From contig CM077594.1 in NCBI GenBank assembly GCA_039654915.1, positions 33,391,001 through 33,455,000 on the forward strand: 64,000 bases of DNA, written 5' to 3'. Source of the DNA: Aquilaria yunnanensis. Taxonomy: Eukaryota; Streptophyta; Magnoliopsida; Malvales; Thymelaeaceae. A model generated the notes under the pieces. It saw only the letters and a list, made by a program, of their open reading frames with translations, was not told the DNA's origin and did not search any database. Positions within the stretch are counted from its first letter, which is position 1. Each line of letters opens with the position of its first letter. Below are positions 1-10,760 of the stretch, piece after piece. Made by a program: the position numbers and the translations under genes.

Positions 1-2
1 TC

Positions 3-1658
3 GTTGAGACTCGGCGTTCTAAGGACAAGGGACTCCCGAAGTCCCCGTCCACTCCGGAAGCCCAATTGGCAACCGAACAACCCACCGTAGGGACTTCCTT
101 GCCTGAGGACGAACGTCCTTTAACCGTTACTGTGAGCTTCCTATGTGATTTTCAACACTCCGTTATGGCTGAAATGACGCAACAAGTAGACCAAAGGTGG
201 TCACAACAGCCTACGGCACGAAGGGCATCCTCGCCAACACCCCATCGAGAGAAAAGGCCGAAATCTACTTACTGGAGTTTGGGGAGCGGGGACATCCGTG
301 ATGAATCCTCGACGGAGGATGTGCCTCCCAGAGTCCGACGCACTGGAGAAACGGGGTCAAAAGGGGCTAGGACTTCCCGCCGGTGAAGTTCTTCACCGGA
401 GGAAAGATCACAATCTCCCCACCGCTGAAGTTACTCCTCGAAAAGGCAGCGTCATTCCCCATTGCTGGTGGCCTCCAGGCAGCGGGAAGAGCCCAGGGCC
501 ACCATCCTCACGGAAAAAATCCTAGAGAGGCTAGAAAAAGTAGAGAGGCAGATCGCCCGAAAGCCAATATGGTCAAGGTTATCTGAGACCTTCACCGAAA
601 AAGAGTCATCCTTCATCCGAACAATGGTAGAAGCACCAATGCCAAGTGACTTTCGAGTCCCTCACTTGGAAACCTATGATGGACGTGGTGACCCTCAAGC
701 CCACCTAACCAAGTACAGATGCAGCATGGTGCTACACGGTACCGATGATGCCACCCTCTGCAAATGCTTTGAGGTCACCCTCTCCGGTCCTGCAACTGCA
801 TGGTACAACTCCCTCGCCCTTGGAACAATAATGAGTTTCCAAGAGCTGTCCACAGCATTCACACAGCAGTTCATCGACAGAAGGCTGACAGCAAAGATGC
901 CCATCCAGATGTTTGACATAGCACAGAGGAATGGGGAAACCATTCGCAACTATGTCGAAAGGTTTAACTAAGAGGCCTTGCGTGTGCGAGACTTCCGTCC
1001 TGAAGTACGCATCCTCGCCATGATACAGGGACTTCGGCGAGACTCACAACTCTTTTACGAGTTCTTGAAAAACCCTCCGGACACCCTTCGCGAGTTCTAC
1101 TGAAGAACTGAATAGCACATGATAGCCGAAGAGCTGAGAATGGGAGGATCAAAGCCTAATCATCATCATCCCGAAGATGAAATCCATCAACACCGGTACC
1201 CAGCCGAGGGCGAGGGAAAAACTCTGAAGCGGAAGGGGAAAAGACCCATGTCATTTACTCCCTTAAACACCTCCCGAACAAACATACTGCTGGCCATGGA
1301 AAGGCAAGGAAACCCAATCTAGCGTCTGGAGGCCATGACTTCCAAAAATAAGAAAAACATGAAGAAGTTTTGCCAATTCCATCGGGATCATGGGCATGAC
1401 ACCAAGGATTCCTTCCAGCTGAGGAAGTACATAGAGTCTCTAATAAAGCAGGGCCAACTTCGGCGCAACCTACGGATGCCCTCCCCGAAGGGGAAGAGGG
1501 AAGAGGAAAGGAAAGAAGATGATGAGGAATATTATTCCGATAGGCGCCGGAACCGAAGTCCCAAAAGACATCCGCCACCTCCAACTGGAATAATACAGAC
1601 GATCACCACTGGACTATGTTCAACAGAAAGAAAAGAAAAGCCAGGGAGATCTCAGTGA
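3..1658 (+). pseudogene. gag: gag pseudogene of the Tat element
   Basis: One reading frame can be followed from the window start to 1658. It is interrupted by stops near 384, 417, 969, 1101, 1110, 1321 and at the end. The core gag domain is at about 620-1120, with the family pattern PHLETYDGRGDP, then GPATAWYNSL, then FTQQFIDRR. A basic segment at about 1360-1470 contains CQFHRDHGHDTKD, the degenerate zinc-knuckle-like motif of Tat gags; the cysteine that normally follows is a serine here (KDSFQL). The charged tail is rich in Arg and Glu. The intact protein would build the virus-like particle. The true start is left of the window. Assignment to gag is firm; the number of stops makes translation very unlikely. 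Confidence 0.88.
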
Positions 1659-1681
1659 TGGAATTCGGTAACCCATAAAAA

Positions 1682-2195
1682 ATGCTTGCTCGGAAAAATG
1701 GGTCTACCGTAGTATTCCCTCATGACGACCCACTTCTAATCATGGCAAGGATAAGGAGTTGGGATGTCAAAAGAGTACTCCTCCATGATGGTTCTAACGC
1801 TGACGTCTTATTCTCTCATCTACTACCGAATTTGGGTATCCCAAAAGGCGATCTCAAGCCTGTCAGCTCCCCTACCTTTGGGGTAGGTTCGTCCGAACTC
1901 CCTGTCCTCAGATGGATCGACTTCCCTCTAATGCTAAGGGGAACTTCACCACAAAACAAGGATGAGCTTTTTGCTTCCACAATGACAAGGTTCATCGTCA
2001 TAGATGTCCCTTCGTCATATAATGCCATCCTTGGGAGACAAACACAAGGAAACCTCCAAATCCGCCCAGATGGAAATACTTGATGGTCACTTTTGCAACA
2101 AAGGATGGAGATGCTGAGATCTTCATCAACCAAGGGGAAGTGAGAAAGGTCTTTGTAAAAGCAAGAAAGGTCCCAACGAAGATCTACACATAGAC
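1682..2195 (+). pseudogene. aspartic protease region of Tat pol
   Basis: The frame 1682-2083 reads VVFPHDDPLLIMARI, followed by a Tat protease-like block. The usual catalytic D-[TN]-G-[SA] reads HDGSNADVL here, so the motif is shifted but recognisable. At about 2083 the frame shifts by one, and the linker continues as MVTFATKDGDAEIF to a stop at about 2193. The intact enzyme would cut the Gag-Pol polyprotein inside the particle. It lies 24 bases after the end of gag in a different frame, so gag and pol are now unlinked. The region 2197-2330 is a charged linker leading into RT. Confidence 0.75.
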
Positions 2196-2281
2196 TTTGG
2201 GAGCAAAGGCTGTGCTCGCAGGGGAGGCAAAGGGAGAAGAAACAGAAGACCCCGAGAAAATAAAAACAGAAGATGTAGAAC

Positions 2282-3064
2282 TTGTCCCAAGCCGAAGTAC
2301 CCAAATGGGGAAAAAACTGGCTAAAGGTGACAAGGAAAAACTTGTTAATGAACAAAGATTTGTTTGCCTACTCGCCGAAGGACATGCCCGGGGTAGACCC
2401 TCACATAATCCAACATAGCCTTAAGGTGCACCTAGAGGCAAAGCCCGTCAGACAAAAAAAGTGAAGCCTCTCGGCGCACAAGAACAACTTTGTTAAAACC
2501 GAAGTCCAACACTTAATAGAAGCAGGTGTAATCAGGGAAGTTAAATACCTCGAATGGCTTAGTAACGTGGTTATTGCCACAGAGGAAGGGAGTGATAAAC
2601 TCTGAATGTGCATCGACTTTCAAAACATGAACGATGCTTGCCCTAATGATTCATATCCTCTGCTGCCAATAGATCAGTTGGTACATCAAATCAGGATGGA
2701 CCCCAAAGACGAGGAAAAGACCTCCTTCATCACTGAAGTTGGTACATACTACTATATTAGAATGCCCTTTGGGTTTAAGAATACAGGAGCCACGTACCAA
2801 AGGTCGATGAACAGGGTCTTCAACTCCCAAATTGGGAGAAACATGGAAGTCTACATCGATGAGATGATAGTTAAGAGCAAACTGCCTAGTAGTCATATCA
2901 CGAACTTAGAGGAAACATTCCACCAACTGAGGACCTTCAGAATCCGTCTCAACCCTGAAAAATGCATGTTCGGGGTGAACGCGGGTAAGTTCGTCAAATT
3001 CATGGTGTCAGAAAGAGGTATCGATGCCAATCTAGAAAAGGTCAAGGCCCTACTAGGATTCTGA
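2282..3064 (+). pseudogene. reverse transcriptase of the Tat element, motif A deleted
   Basis: One frame runs from about 2282 through stops at 2462 and 2603 to 3062. The N-terminal palm motifs MCIDFQNMNDACP and SYPLLPIDQLV are present. The text then jumps from IDQLV directly to QIRMDPKDEEKTSF. In intact Tat RTs about 20 residues lie between these blocks, including the motif A aspartate (F-[MV]-D-A-Y-S-G-Y). That segment is missing here. The catalytic YxDD box reads YIDEM, so the second catalytic aspartate is Glu. The PFGFKNTGATYQR block is well preserved. The loss of two catalytic aspartates means the enzyme would be inactive even without the stops. Confidence 0.87.
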
Positions 3065-4231
3065 ACTCCCACAATGACTAAGGATGTGCAAAGACTCACA
3101 AGGAGAATCACGTCCCTCAGCAAATTCATCTCGAGATATGGGGATCGCTGCCAACCGTTCTTCAAGGTCCTAACTAAGGCAGCAAAAAATGGTGGTGACC
3201 TCTGAACCAAGGTACATCCTTGGAACGAAGACTGCCAAAAAGGCTGGGAAGAGCTTAAGGTCTACCTAACTCGTCTGCCGACACTCCGGCAGCCACGGGA
3301 AGGGGAACCCCTCATACTATACATCGCCGTCACCGAAAAGGCGCTAAGTTTGGTTCTTGTGAAGGAAGAAGGGGCAAAGCAATGGCCAGTATATTATGTG
3401 AGCAAGTCCCTGCATGGTGCCGAAGTCAGGTACCCCTTACTACAAAAGGCTATTTATGCCTTGGTGCTTACAAGCAGAAGGCTACGTCCGTATTTCCAAG
3501 GACACCCCATTATTGTCCGAAGTAACCTGCCTCTTCGAGATATCATGAAGAAGGTAGACCACTTAGGATGGCCTTCGAAGTGGTGCATCGAGCTCGTCAA
3601 GTATGATATCACCTATAAGCCGAGGAAGGCAATAAAAGCTGAAGCATTGGCAGATTTTATTGCCGAGGTACCCATAGCCGGAGAAAGTCAACCCAACCTC
3701 GGGAATAACGAACCTGAGTAGACTATGTTTGTTGATGGGGCCTCTGGCTCCGAACATTAAGGAGCTGGAGTAATTTTTTACGGTCCCGAAGGTATGGAAG
3801 TTATAAAAGCCATCAAATTCGGGTTTAACGTCACCAACAATATGGCAGAATATGAAGCCCTTCTAGCAGGGTTACGCCTTGCTAGAAGAATTAGCGTGAG
3901 AAACCTAAAGGCCCACAGCGATTCTCAGCTAGTGGTCCAACAAATGGTAGGGGACTATAGTGCGAAAGACCCAACTTTGGCAAAGTATCACGAGCTTGTA
4001 TCAAAGCTCATCCAAGAGTTCGACGCAGTACACATTGAGAACGTGCCTCACCGAGACAATACTGAAGTAGATACTCTGGCAAAGTCAAAAAAGTCCACCG
4101 AAGTACTAAGTCACCCGAGCATAGCAATAATGAGCATAGCAACCCCGGAAAGAGGATGGAAAAATCCCATAAAAAAGTATCTTACAACTTCGTCGCTTCC
4201 CAAAGACCCTCACGAAGCAGCAAAAGTGTGA
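3065..4231 (+). pseudogene. tandem RNase H domains of Tat pol (retroviral type plus archaeal type)
   Basis: The same frame as RT continues. The connection and first RNase H lie at about 3100-3720, with PVYYVSKSLHGAEVRYP and ALADFIAE near the end. The archaeal-type RNase H then lies at about 3722-4090, with MFVDGASG, NNMAEYEALLAGL, HSDSQLVVQQ and a C-terminal HRDNTEVDTLAK, where the family normally has N-x-x-A-D-x-L-A. Stops fall near 3062, 3203, 3719 and in the second domain's first strand (SEH-stop-GAG). Both domains would degrade the RNA strand of RNA/DNA hybrids during replication. Having two is a hallmark of the Tat lineage and is the best single piece of evidence for the classification. 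Confidence 0.88.
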
Positions 4232-4248
4232 AGATGTTCGGATGATAT

Positions 4249-5387
4249 TTGCTAATCGGGGAAGAGTTATACCGACAGGGGTACGTGAGTCCACTGCAAA
4301 GGTGTGTCAGCGAAGAAGACATAGAGATAGTCCTAAAAAAAGTCCACGAGGGGGCCTGTGGTGGTTCCCACATAAGAACTGACGCCTTGCCAGGAGTACT
4401 ACTTCGCCAGGGGTACTTCTGGCCCACCCTGAGAAAAGACGCGAGGCAGTTTGTCCAGAAATATGATAATTGTCATGCCAACGTCCAGAGGCTACCCTCG
4501 TAAAATGATAACTTCAACTAACTACCCTTGTCTCTTCGCAGTATGGGGCATTGACCTCATCGAGCCATTCCCGACTATACCCGGAGGAGCAAAGTTCTTC
4601 GTGCTCGCAGTAGATTACTTCACTAAATGGATCAAGGCAAAGCCCTTGGTAACCATTTCGGCGAAGGACATACAAAAATTCATCTGGAAGAACATCGTAT
4701 GTAGATTCAGCATACCCAGGGTGATAGTGGCCGACAATGGTTCCCAGTTTGTTGACAAGGGATTCCAAGAGTTCACTACCGACCTCGGGATAAAAATGCA
4801 CTTTGCCCCAGTAGCTCATCCTCAGAGCAATGGATAGGTAGAGATATCCAACAGAACCATAAAAGATGGTTGAAAAAAAGACTGAATGAAGCAAAAGGAA
4901 AATGGACAGGAGAAATTTCTAGCGTGCTATGGAGCTATCAGACAACACTCGAAGAGCCACAGGTGAGACACCTTTTTCAGTCATCTTCGGCATGGAGGCC
5001 ATTATTCCTATCGAGGTGGTTCCGACATCGGTCAGGATACAACTGTTCGACGAAGAAGGAAGCCACCTCGGGCTGAGAACTAAGCTCGACCTAATTGATG
5101 AACACAGAGAGGTGGTTGAGCTCAGAAGAAAAGCTTTTCAGCAAAGGGTAGCTATGGCTGTGAACTCACATGTCAGACAAAAAGGAATCAGGAAGGGAGA
5201 TCTTGTTCTCCGAAAAGCTGAGTTTGAGCCTCGAAGACCATTTCATGGGGTACTTCAGGCAAACTAGGAAGGGGCTTATTTCATCCTTGACGAGATTCAG
5301 CCAGGAGTCTATAAAGTCGGCGATAATGAAGGCAGAGAACTAAAAAACACATGGCATTTAGATCCTCTAAAGAAATTCTACACTTAG
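4249..5387 (+). pseudogene. integrase of the Tat element
   Basis: The integrase is spread over three frames. The zinc-binding N-terminus (4249-4503) has VHEGACGG and GYFWPTLRKDA, but the CxxC that should follow reads YDNC, so one zinc ligand is lost. The catalytic core (4451-4950) keeps WGIDLIEPF, VDYFTKWIKA and ADNGSQF, and the third acidic residue in EISNR, interrupted by a stop after HPQSNG. The C-terminal part (4929-5387) has ETPFSVIFGMEAIIP and ends GVYKVGDNEGRELKNTWHLDPLKKFYT-stop, a typical Tat pol end, with one more stop at 5265. The intact enzyme would insert the cDNA into the genome. Confidence 0.87.
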
Positions 5388-5810
5388 AAAATTTTCAAGA
5401 AATTGTACACTTAGAAATTTTTCTAAGTACAGAAAAGCTTTCTGGGAGAAATAGCCCCACCTAAGAAATGTAACCGAACAAGGTGTGAGTATTTACTTGC
5501 GAAAATCACACATTTTCTCCGAAGGCGCGTCAACCCAACATGGCTGATAAAAATGTGCAAAGCTTCGCCAGAACCGGTGTTGTGCCGAACATGGTCGATG
5601 AAATGCGCAAAAAAAATCTTCCCGAGGGTCTTAGACCGAAATAAGACAAACTAACCGTTGAAACCGAAGATTATTTGAGGAAAAACTTGCCTTCTAACTT
5701 GGCCAAATCTTGAAGGAAAAGAGGAATCTTATTTAAAAGAGCCTTATTACAAGGAGGAGTATTACAAGAAGAAGATTACAAAGAAAAAGAAAAAGTGAAG
5801 CCGTGGGAAC
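5388..5810. other. pol to antisense-gene spacer with short imperfect duplications
   Basis: No coding sequence is seen. A unit of about 28 bp (AAGAAATTCTACACTTAG and following) occurs at 5369-5396 and again at 5397-5423. The first copy overlaps the last codons of pol. A second looser pair (ACATGG-CTGAT... and ACATGG-TCGAT..., each ending in GCAAA) lies at about 5538-5562 and 5588-5611. The spacer separates two convergent genes. Confidence 0.6.
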
Positions 5811-8298
5811 CTAAGGGACCTCGTCATCATGAGAAGCTCCATCACCAACACCCTTTGTCGCGACCTTCGGCGCCGAAGGAAGAGAAAATGGCAGATTAAG
5901 ATGATCTATCTTGGACCAAGCCCAGCGAGGCCCCTCGGGAATGTCCAAAGCAGCTAGAAATGAGAGGTCAAGGTCGGGGTGCTTTGCCAAGACTTGATGC
6001 CGAGCCAAACAAAAGCCGTCTTGGAAAGCAACCTTGGTGGCTTGGTCAACCTTGTCTTTCTGAACGGACAAGGCGTCCAGCTCGTTCTCCAACTTGGTGA
6101 CCTCCCTCTCAAGCTTCTTCGTCTTTTTCTTCTTCTTTGTCTCCTTCTTCAACGCCTCGACCTCGGCCTGAAGATCGCCATTGTCAGTGAGGGCCTTCGT
6201 CAGGGGAGCCAAATCTTCCTCCTTCTCCTCCTGATAGGCCTCGTTGGCCGAAGTCAGCTCAACGACCTTCGAGCCGAGGTCAGACATCTTCTGGGAAAAG
6301 TCCTTTAAAAGCTACTCTTGGCCCTTCAAGAACTCCTCCTGAAGTTTGGCAACCTCCTCCTTGGCTATTTTTCTCAGCTCGGCATTCTTGACGACCGAGT
6401 TGGTACAAAATACCTTGGCCTTCTCCAGACGCTCTGTGGCCCAAGATCAGACCGAAGATTGTTTTGTTGCCCAACCTTTGAAATATCCGCTATACGCCAA
6501 AAGCTGTAAAAAAACAAAAGAAAAAGAGAATGAAATTTGGTGAAGTTTTACAAAGAAAACCAAACACTTAGAAAAATCTGGAGCAAAGATGAAGGGTCTG
6601 AGGAAAACCTGGGCAGCATGTTTAGACATCCTCGCGGCGAGGAGCTCCTCCTTTGGGCACTCATCTGCCAGAGATTTGAAAGTGGCTTGGGTGAGCACGC
6701 CCGTCGCCATTTGGGGAGCCATTTGCTGGCCGTCTTCGGAGAAAAAGTTCATGTCCTCTGTGAAAGACCAGAAAGGCTACCTCGGAATCCTTCGGGATAT
6801 GGGAATCCCAAAGGGCCCGCCTCCGGGCGTGCTCCACCATTCATGCCGAGGGCGCCAGTTCCTCTGCAAAGTCAAGGCACAGTTCCATCAGTACATTGTC
6901 CCTTAGCCATACGTCTATAAGATTAAGAATGCTAAAAATGTCTGAATTTCTAAAAAAATGGCAAAGGGGCAAACCTAGCAGAACCTTGGCAATGTCATCA
7001 TCGGAATTGTGGACTTCCTCCACTTCAGCAGGGACGTGTTTGCCCTTTCTTCGTCTTCACTCCTCGAGCTCCTCGGCAGAAGGGCCTCCTGCGGAAGTGC
7101 CTAGGATATCCGCCGAAGTGACAAGACCTCGGGGAGTGGAGCTGACGACCATCTTCGATCGCAGGTCGGTGTGGACTAAAGGCTGGTCGCCGACCTCTTC
7201 AACATCTTCCAGAGGGGGGAAGAGGGTCCTTCTTCACTTTCTTGGCCGAGGATGGGCCCCCTCCAGATGCCTTCTGCCTTTTCGGGGTGGCTTTCTTCTT
7301 CTGTTCCCCTTTCTCGGCCTGACCGAGGAAGAAGGACTTGTAGAACGCAGTTGACTGATCGTCTATCTTTGAAAAAGGAAGGAAACATCAGTGTAAGTCC
7401 AAAGGCGTACTTATAGCAAAATTTGGAAAGGAGCTTACTCTCGATCGGGGCTTCGTAAGTGAGCTCCTTCCGAAGAAGCATCACCAGCCACAATTTTTTT
7501 CCATCGATGGGAGGCGCTGGCATGCCAAGGTCGGTTTTGTGCTCCTTAATCACCCCTAACTCACGAAACTTCTTCGGTCATGAGTTCCTACCTGATGGGG
7601 AAAGGATACAAGGAGCGTGGTGGGACTTCGGCATCCCAGTTGGCGACAGCTCGGATACGGCTATCGAAATCCTCAAACCTCGCTGCTAACTCCGGACTTA
7701 GCAACTTTTTGGGATCAACAACATCCGTCTCCAACGTCCCCCAGGCCCACCTTGTCGGCACGTGCGACCACGCCTGTGCCACCGTTAGGAAGAAGAACTT
7801 CCTTTGCCACCCTCGCCAACTGTCCTTGGTGTCGAATGTGAACATGTATTTTTTGTTCCCAGATACCCGAGGTAGCATGAAATAGAGGCCACCCTTCGGG
7901 GCCGGATAGAGCTTGTAATACTACATGAAGATGATGAAGTTGCGTTCTATCTTGAAAACCCCACACATGCAAAGAAAAACATTAAAGTAAGAATAGGAGT
8001 TGGGAGGAAGTTGATTCACGACTATGCGATGGAATTGGAAAAAGTTGCAAATCATCTTCGGCGGAGGGAACCGAAGTCCGGCCTTAGGTTGGGCTCGGAA
8101 AATAGTAACCTCGTCCGATCTATTCGTGCAGCTGAACAGGCCAAGACGGGGTAACCGGATAACGGCATCAGAAGGAAGAAAAAATTTAGTCATCTACTTC
8201 ATTAATTTCTCTGAAGTGGTACAACACGGATGAGACATGAGAGGAAGCCAGCTCTCAGGAGTAGTTTGGATGGACATGATTGGGATAGGGGAAGACAT
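5811..8298 (-). pseudogene. antisense accessory gene of the Tat element (putative gypsy-type Transposase_28-like domain with coiled-coil tail)
   Basis: On the minus strand one frame runs from an ATG at 8298 to 7588 through stops at about 8196 and 7920. It contains RLPRLGLFSC, FRAQPKAGLRFPP, NQLPPNSYSYFNVF, PAPKGGLYFML, then WRGWQRKFFFL. This order resembles the plant 'putative gypsy type transposon' domain known as Transposase_28; that is a match from memory, not a search. A frame change follows near 7580, where KKFRELGVIKEHKTDLG continues. The C-terminal part (6287-5811) is a Lys/Glu heptad-rich coiled coil ending in an acidic tail. Candidate introns are: GTAAGC to TTTCAAAG (about 7438-7368), GTTTGC to CTTATAG (about 6980-6915), and GTTTTC to TTTACAG (6608-6504). 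The function of this protein is unknown. It is broken here. Confidence 0.7.
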
Positions 8299-8585
8299 GT
8301 TCGGCTAAAAGAAACGGCTTCGGGAAAGAATGTCAAGGGACTTTGGGAATGAGAAAACAACTTCGGACTCTAGAAAAAATGGGAATGGAAGAAACCGAGG
8401 GACCTTTGGAAGGGAAACCCACCGAAACATTTTCCGAAGTCAGGATTAGTAGACGCCGTTGTAAAAGGTCACTGGAAATCGCTCCGCCGCTTGCACCGCC
8501 ACAAAAGAAAGAGAAGAGCCTGAGAGTAGACAAAAGCAGGATAGAAGCAAAGGAAAGCAAATGAGAGCTATAAGTGGGAGAAAGG

Positions 8586-8594
8586 TTTATATAG
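8586..8594 (-). promoter_or_regulatory. TATA box for the antisense gene
   Basis: Read on the minus strand the sequence is CTATATAAA. It lies 288 bp upstream of the ATG at 8298, and a pyrimidine-rich stretch without an obvious gene lies between them, as expected of a plant 5' UTR. It points away from the 3' LTR and toward the antisense ORF. Functionality is inferred from position and motif only. Confidence 0.6.
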
Positions 8595-8611
8595 ACCAAA
8601 GTGGGGTAGCC

Positions 8612-8672
8612 AAATCGTCGCCATAACTACCCCGTGAAGGTGAATCGTCGCCATAATTACCCCTCGACGGTG
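8612..8672. repeat. two-copy 30-bp direct repeat upstream of the antisense TATA box
   Basis: ATCGTCGCCATAACTACCCC and ATCGTCGCCATAATTACCCC start 30 bp apart, at 8613 and 8643. On the minus strand the pair lies just upstream of the TATA at 8594-8586, so it could be a proximal promoter element. The remaining 8299-8585 and 8673-9040 are 5' UTR-like or intergenic, with no gene seen. Confidence 0.65.
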
Positions 8673-9040
8673 AAAAGACGCGGCTAGTGTAATCGATGCA
8701 ACTGTCCACCAATCACCGCAATCCACATGTTGTCCGACGCAGGAAACAAGGGCATGCCTTCTGACAGCACAAAAACCTAGGCACGCATATCCGAAGTGAC
8801 ACTCCTGATTACGAGACGTGACGGTCCACAGACCTGCAACAGAAAAAGTAAAGAAGGGGCATGCGCACCTCGAAAACACCAAGGGACCAACCAGAGGGCA
8901 AGGAGTGAGACCCACAGGCTACCTCGGCTGGGAAGGCACACCTTCGGGTTGCGAGGTGGCTCTTACACAATTTTCTACAAATGAGTCCCATGAGGTGCTC
9001 CCAAAGATTCTATTGGCCGAAGTCTCCACTTTGACTTTTC

Positions 9041-9053
9041 AAGAGGGGGCATG
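9041..9053 (+). promoter_or_regulatory. polypurine tract of the Tat element
   Basis: AAGAGGGGGCATG lies immediately before the TGATAGC that starts the 3' LTR. This is the plus-strand primer position of LTR retrotransposons. Confidence 0.8.
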
Positions 9054-9918
9054 TGATAGCCAAAGCGCTATTGCCCTTCAAACTCACAAGATCGGGCGAA
9101 GCACCACCCTCAGTAAAGGTAGGCGTCACCCCTGAGGAGTAAAGTACCAACCTCAGGAAAACAAGGGTCTGACACCCTGACCCATTGACGTCGGCGGTAC
9201 ATCGTCTCCCTCGAGAGTGACAGTACTGACCTCGGGAATATGGTGCACTACCACCCTCGGTAGGATGACCTAGCTAGCTTCAGGAGAGGCAGACTTACCA
9301 TCTTCGACAGGAAAACACCTCCAAAAGGAATCATCCGTGCTGAGGGGACCTGCGAATAACTAGAGCAACCTCGGCAAAAAGCCCACCTATCCCAAAGAGG
9401 TCTCTTTCACCGAAGGGATCTCAAGAGTACGAAAAAAAATGGTTAAGCAGCCTCTGATACGCTGCCCTCGCACGCGTTCTGACATGCCACCCTCGTACAT
9501 GTCTTGACATGCCACCTTCATACACGCTCTGACACGTAGACCTCTTACGACCCTGACTTCTGCCCAGACGGCCTATGGCCAGTTGGAGGTCCCCATTCCC
9601 GGAGGTACAGACCGCATTCGACCGTACACATGTCATGATCTAAGCAGGTTGTGTGAATCGGACTTCCCCTAAACACCCTCGTATAAATATTCGTGAAACT
9701 CTCAAGTAAAAGGAGGGATTCTTCTTCCCTTCACCAGATGCTAACTTGAGCGTCGGAGGCTCCTCCCCCGGAAAAACACTCCGGGGATCTCCTGACCCTT
9801 GTTCTTTGAGTGTTTCAGGCAATCTCTCCCAGGATGTCTCTTCTTCAGATGCTCCCCCCTCATCGAAAGTCCCTTCCAGGCTCACCATGTCAAACAACGA
9901 AGATGCCAACTGGCATCA
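9054..9918 (+). repeat. 3' LTR of the Tat element (865 bp)
   Basis: It starts TGATAGCC after the polypurine tract and ends GGCATCA. The ends match the independently bounded solo LTR at 33688-34580, which starts TGATAGC and ends GCATCA. The block around 9748 (CTTGAGCGTCGGAGG) is also found in the solo LTR and is typical of Tat-group R/U5 regions. A TATA-like GTATAAATAT lies at 9681-9690. A short inverted repeat (CCCCGGA ... TCCGGGG) lies at 9766-9786. Confidence 0.85.
9681..9690 (+). promoter_or_regulatory. TATA box in the Tat 3' LTR
   Basis: GTATAAATAT has a positional counterpart, CCTATAAATA at 34311-34320, in the related solo LTR. Conservation between two diverged copies supports a role as the U3 core promoter. 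The expected transcription start would lie about 25-35 bp downstream. Confidence 0.65.
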
Positions 9919-10001
9919 ATTATGGTGAGAATTACAAAATATAATGGTTTTTAACCATCATGACACACTTGTAATTCTCTCATTTTTGTGTGGTGGTAAT
10001 A
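9919..10001 (-). repeat. 83-bp start of a Tekay-like LTR, minus strand, cut by the Tat insertion
   Basis: The reverse complement begins TATTACCACCACACAAAAAT and carries the conserved hairpin described under Part 2. This matches the first 80 bp of the LTRs at 20422 and 27149. The Tat element ends at 9918 directly against it, so the rest of this LTR should lie beyond the left window edge. The first five bases (ATTAT) are the likely Tat target duplication. Confidence 0.8.
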
Positions 10002-10760
10002 ACCCCAAAATGGAGAACAAGTAAGTTAAGCTACACTATGTAACTAGGATGAACACCAAGAGCTCTAAGTAGGTGAGTGACTTAGAACTCAAGCTTAGTC
10101 ACTAGAGCACTTTGAGAGGCCTTGGAGGTGCAAGATAGTTAGGCTACCATAGTACATTTAGGACCTTATTATGTGCTAGAAAAGACAAGGACCACTTAGA
10201 GCAAGCATGATTCTTAGCAATGGCCACCTCATTGAGGAGTAGTAATTACCAATCCTAGTATCATACAAAGTTCACCAAGGAAGGTAGAGGCTTAGAAGCA
10301 CTTGGTCGCCCAGTTAGGTCTTAAACTAGATGGACGAAAGTGGGAGCCTAATACACCTAGGTACAGAGGTTTAGTTCACCTACTTGCCTAGGCAGGTCTC
10401 TAGCCCGATGAACTAGAGTAAGAAACTAGTATGCCAAAACTAGATTGGGCATGTGCTAGTTAGAGTTGGCCAAATGAGGGGTGAAAGGTTAGTAACACCT
10501 AGTGGCCTAGTCAAGTCTTAGACCTAAGCAACTAGCATGGGACCTTAGCGCATCCAACATGGCACTGCCAAGTAGACTTGCATTACTCCTGTACATAATA
10601 TTTAAGCCGAGCAAGTTATTTGCCTAGGTGACAACCAATACAAGGCTTGTTAGAGTAAGTTAGGGGCAGAACTTGCTAGAGATGAGATAATGTCTCGTAA
10701 GAGACATAGGGTGAGGAGAGCTCCTAAGGGACCCAAATATATGCACATTTGTTAGCCCTA
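10002..10760 (+). repeat. non-coding repeat fragment, inverted relative of 15240-15660
   Basis: No ORF of note. The reverse complement of 10440-10750 shares an ordered series of short blocks with 15240-15560, including GCATATATTTRGGTCCCTT, CTCTCCTCA, GGTGCGCTAAG-like and AACCTTTCACCC. The divergence is high. The style (many CTAG-containing short words) suggests an old LTR, but no end could be fixed. Confidence 0.5.

Larger units (their letters stand above)
1..9918 (+). mobile_element. Tat-lineage Ty3/gypsy LTR retrotransposon, 5'-truncated by the window edge
   Basis: The order gag, protease, RT, RNase H, second RNase H, integrase, antisense ORF, polypurine tract and 3' LTR is visible. Two RNase H domains and an antisense accessory ORF between pol and the 3' LTR are known traits of the plant Tat/Retand/Ogre group. 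The reading frames carry many stops and shifts, so the copy is dead. Its 5' LTR and primer site lie left of the window. The 3' LTR ends TGGCATCA at 9918 and is followed by ATTAT, the likely target duplication, whose partner is off-window. The host sequence on the right is the start of a minus-strand LTR of the Tekay-like family. The element is clearly richer in G+C than the DNA to its right. Confidence 0.9.
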
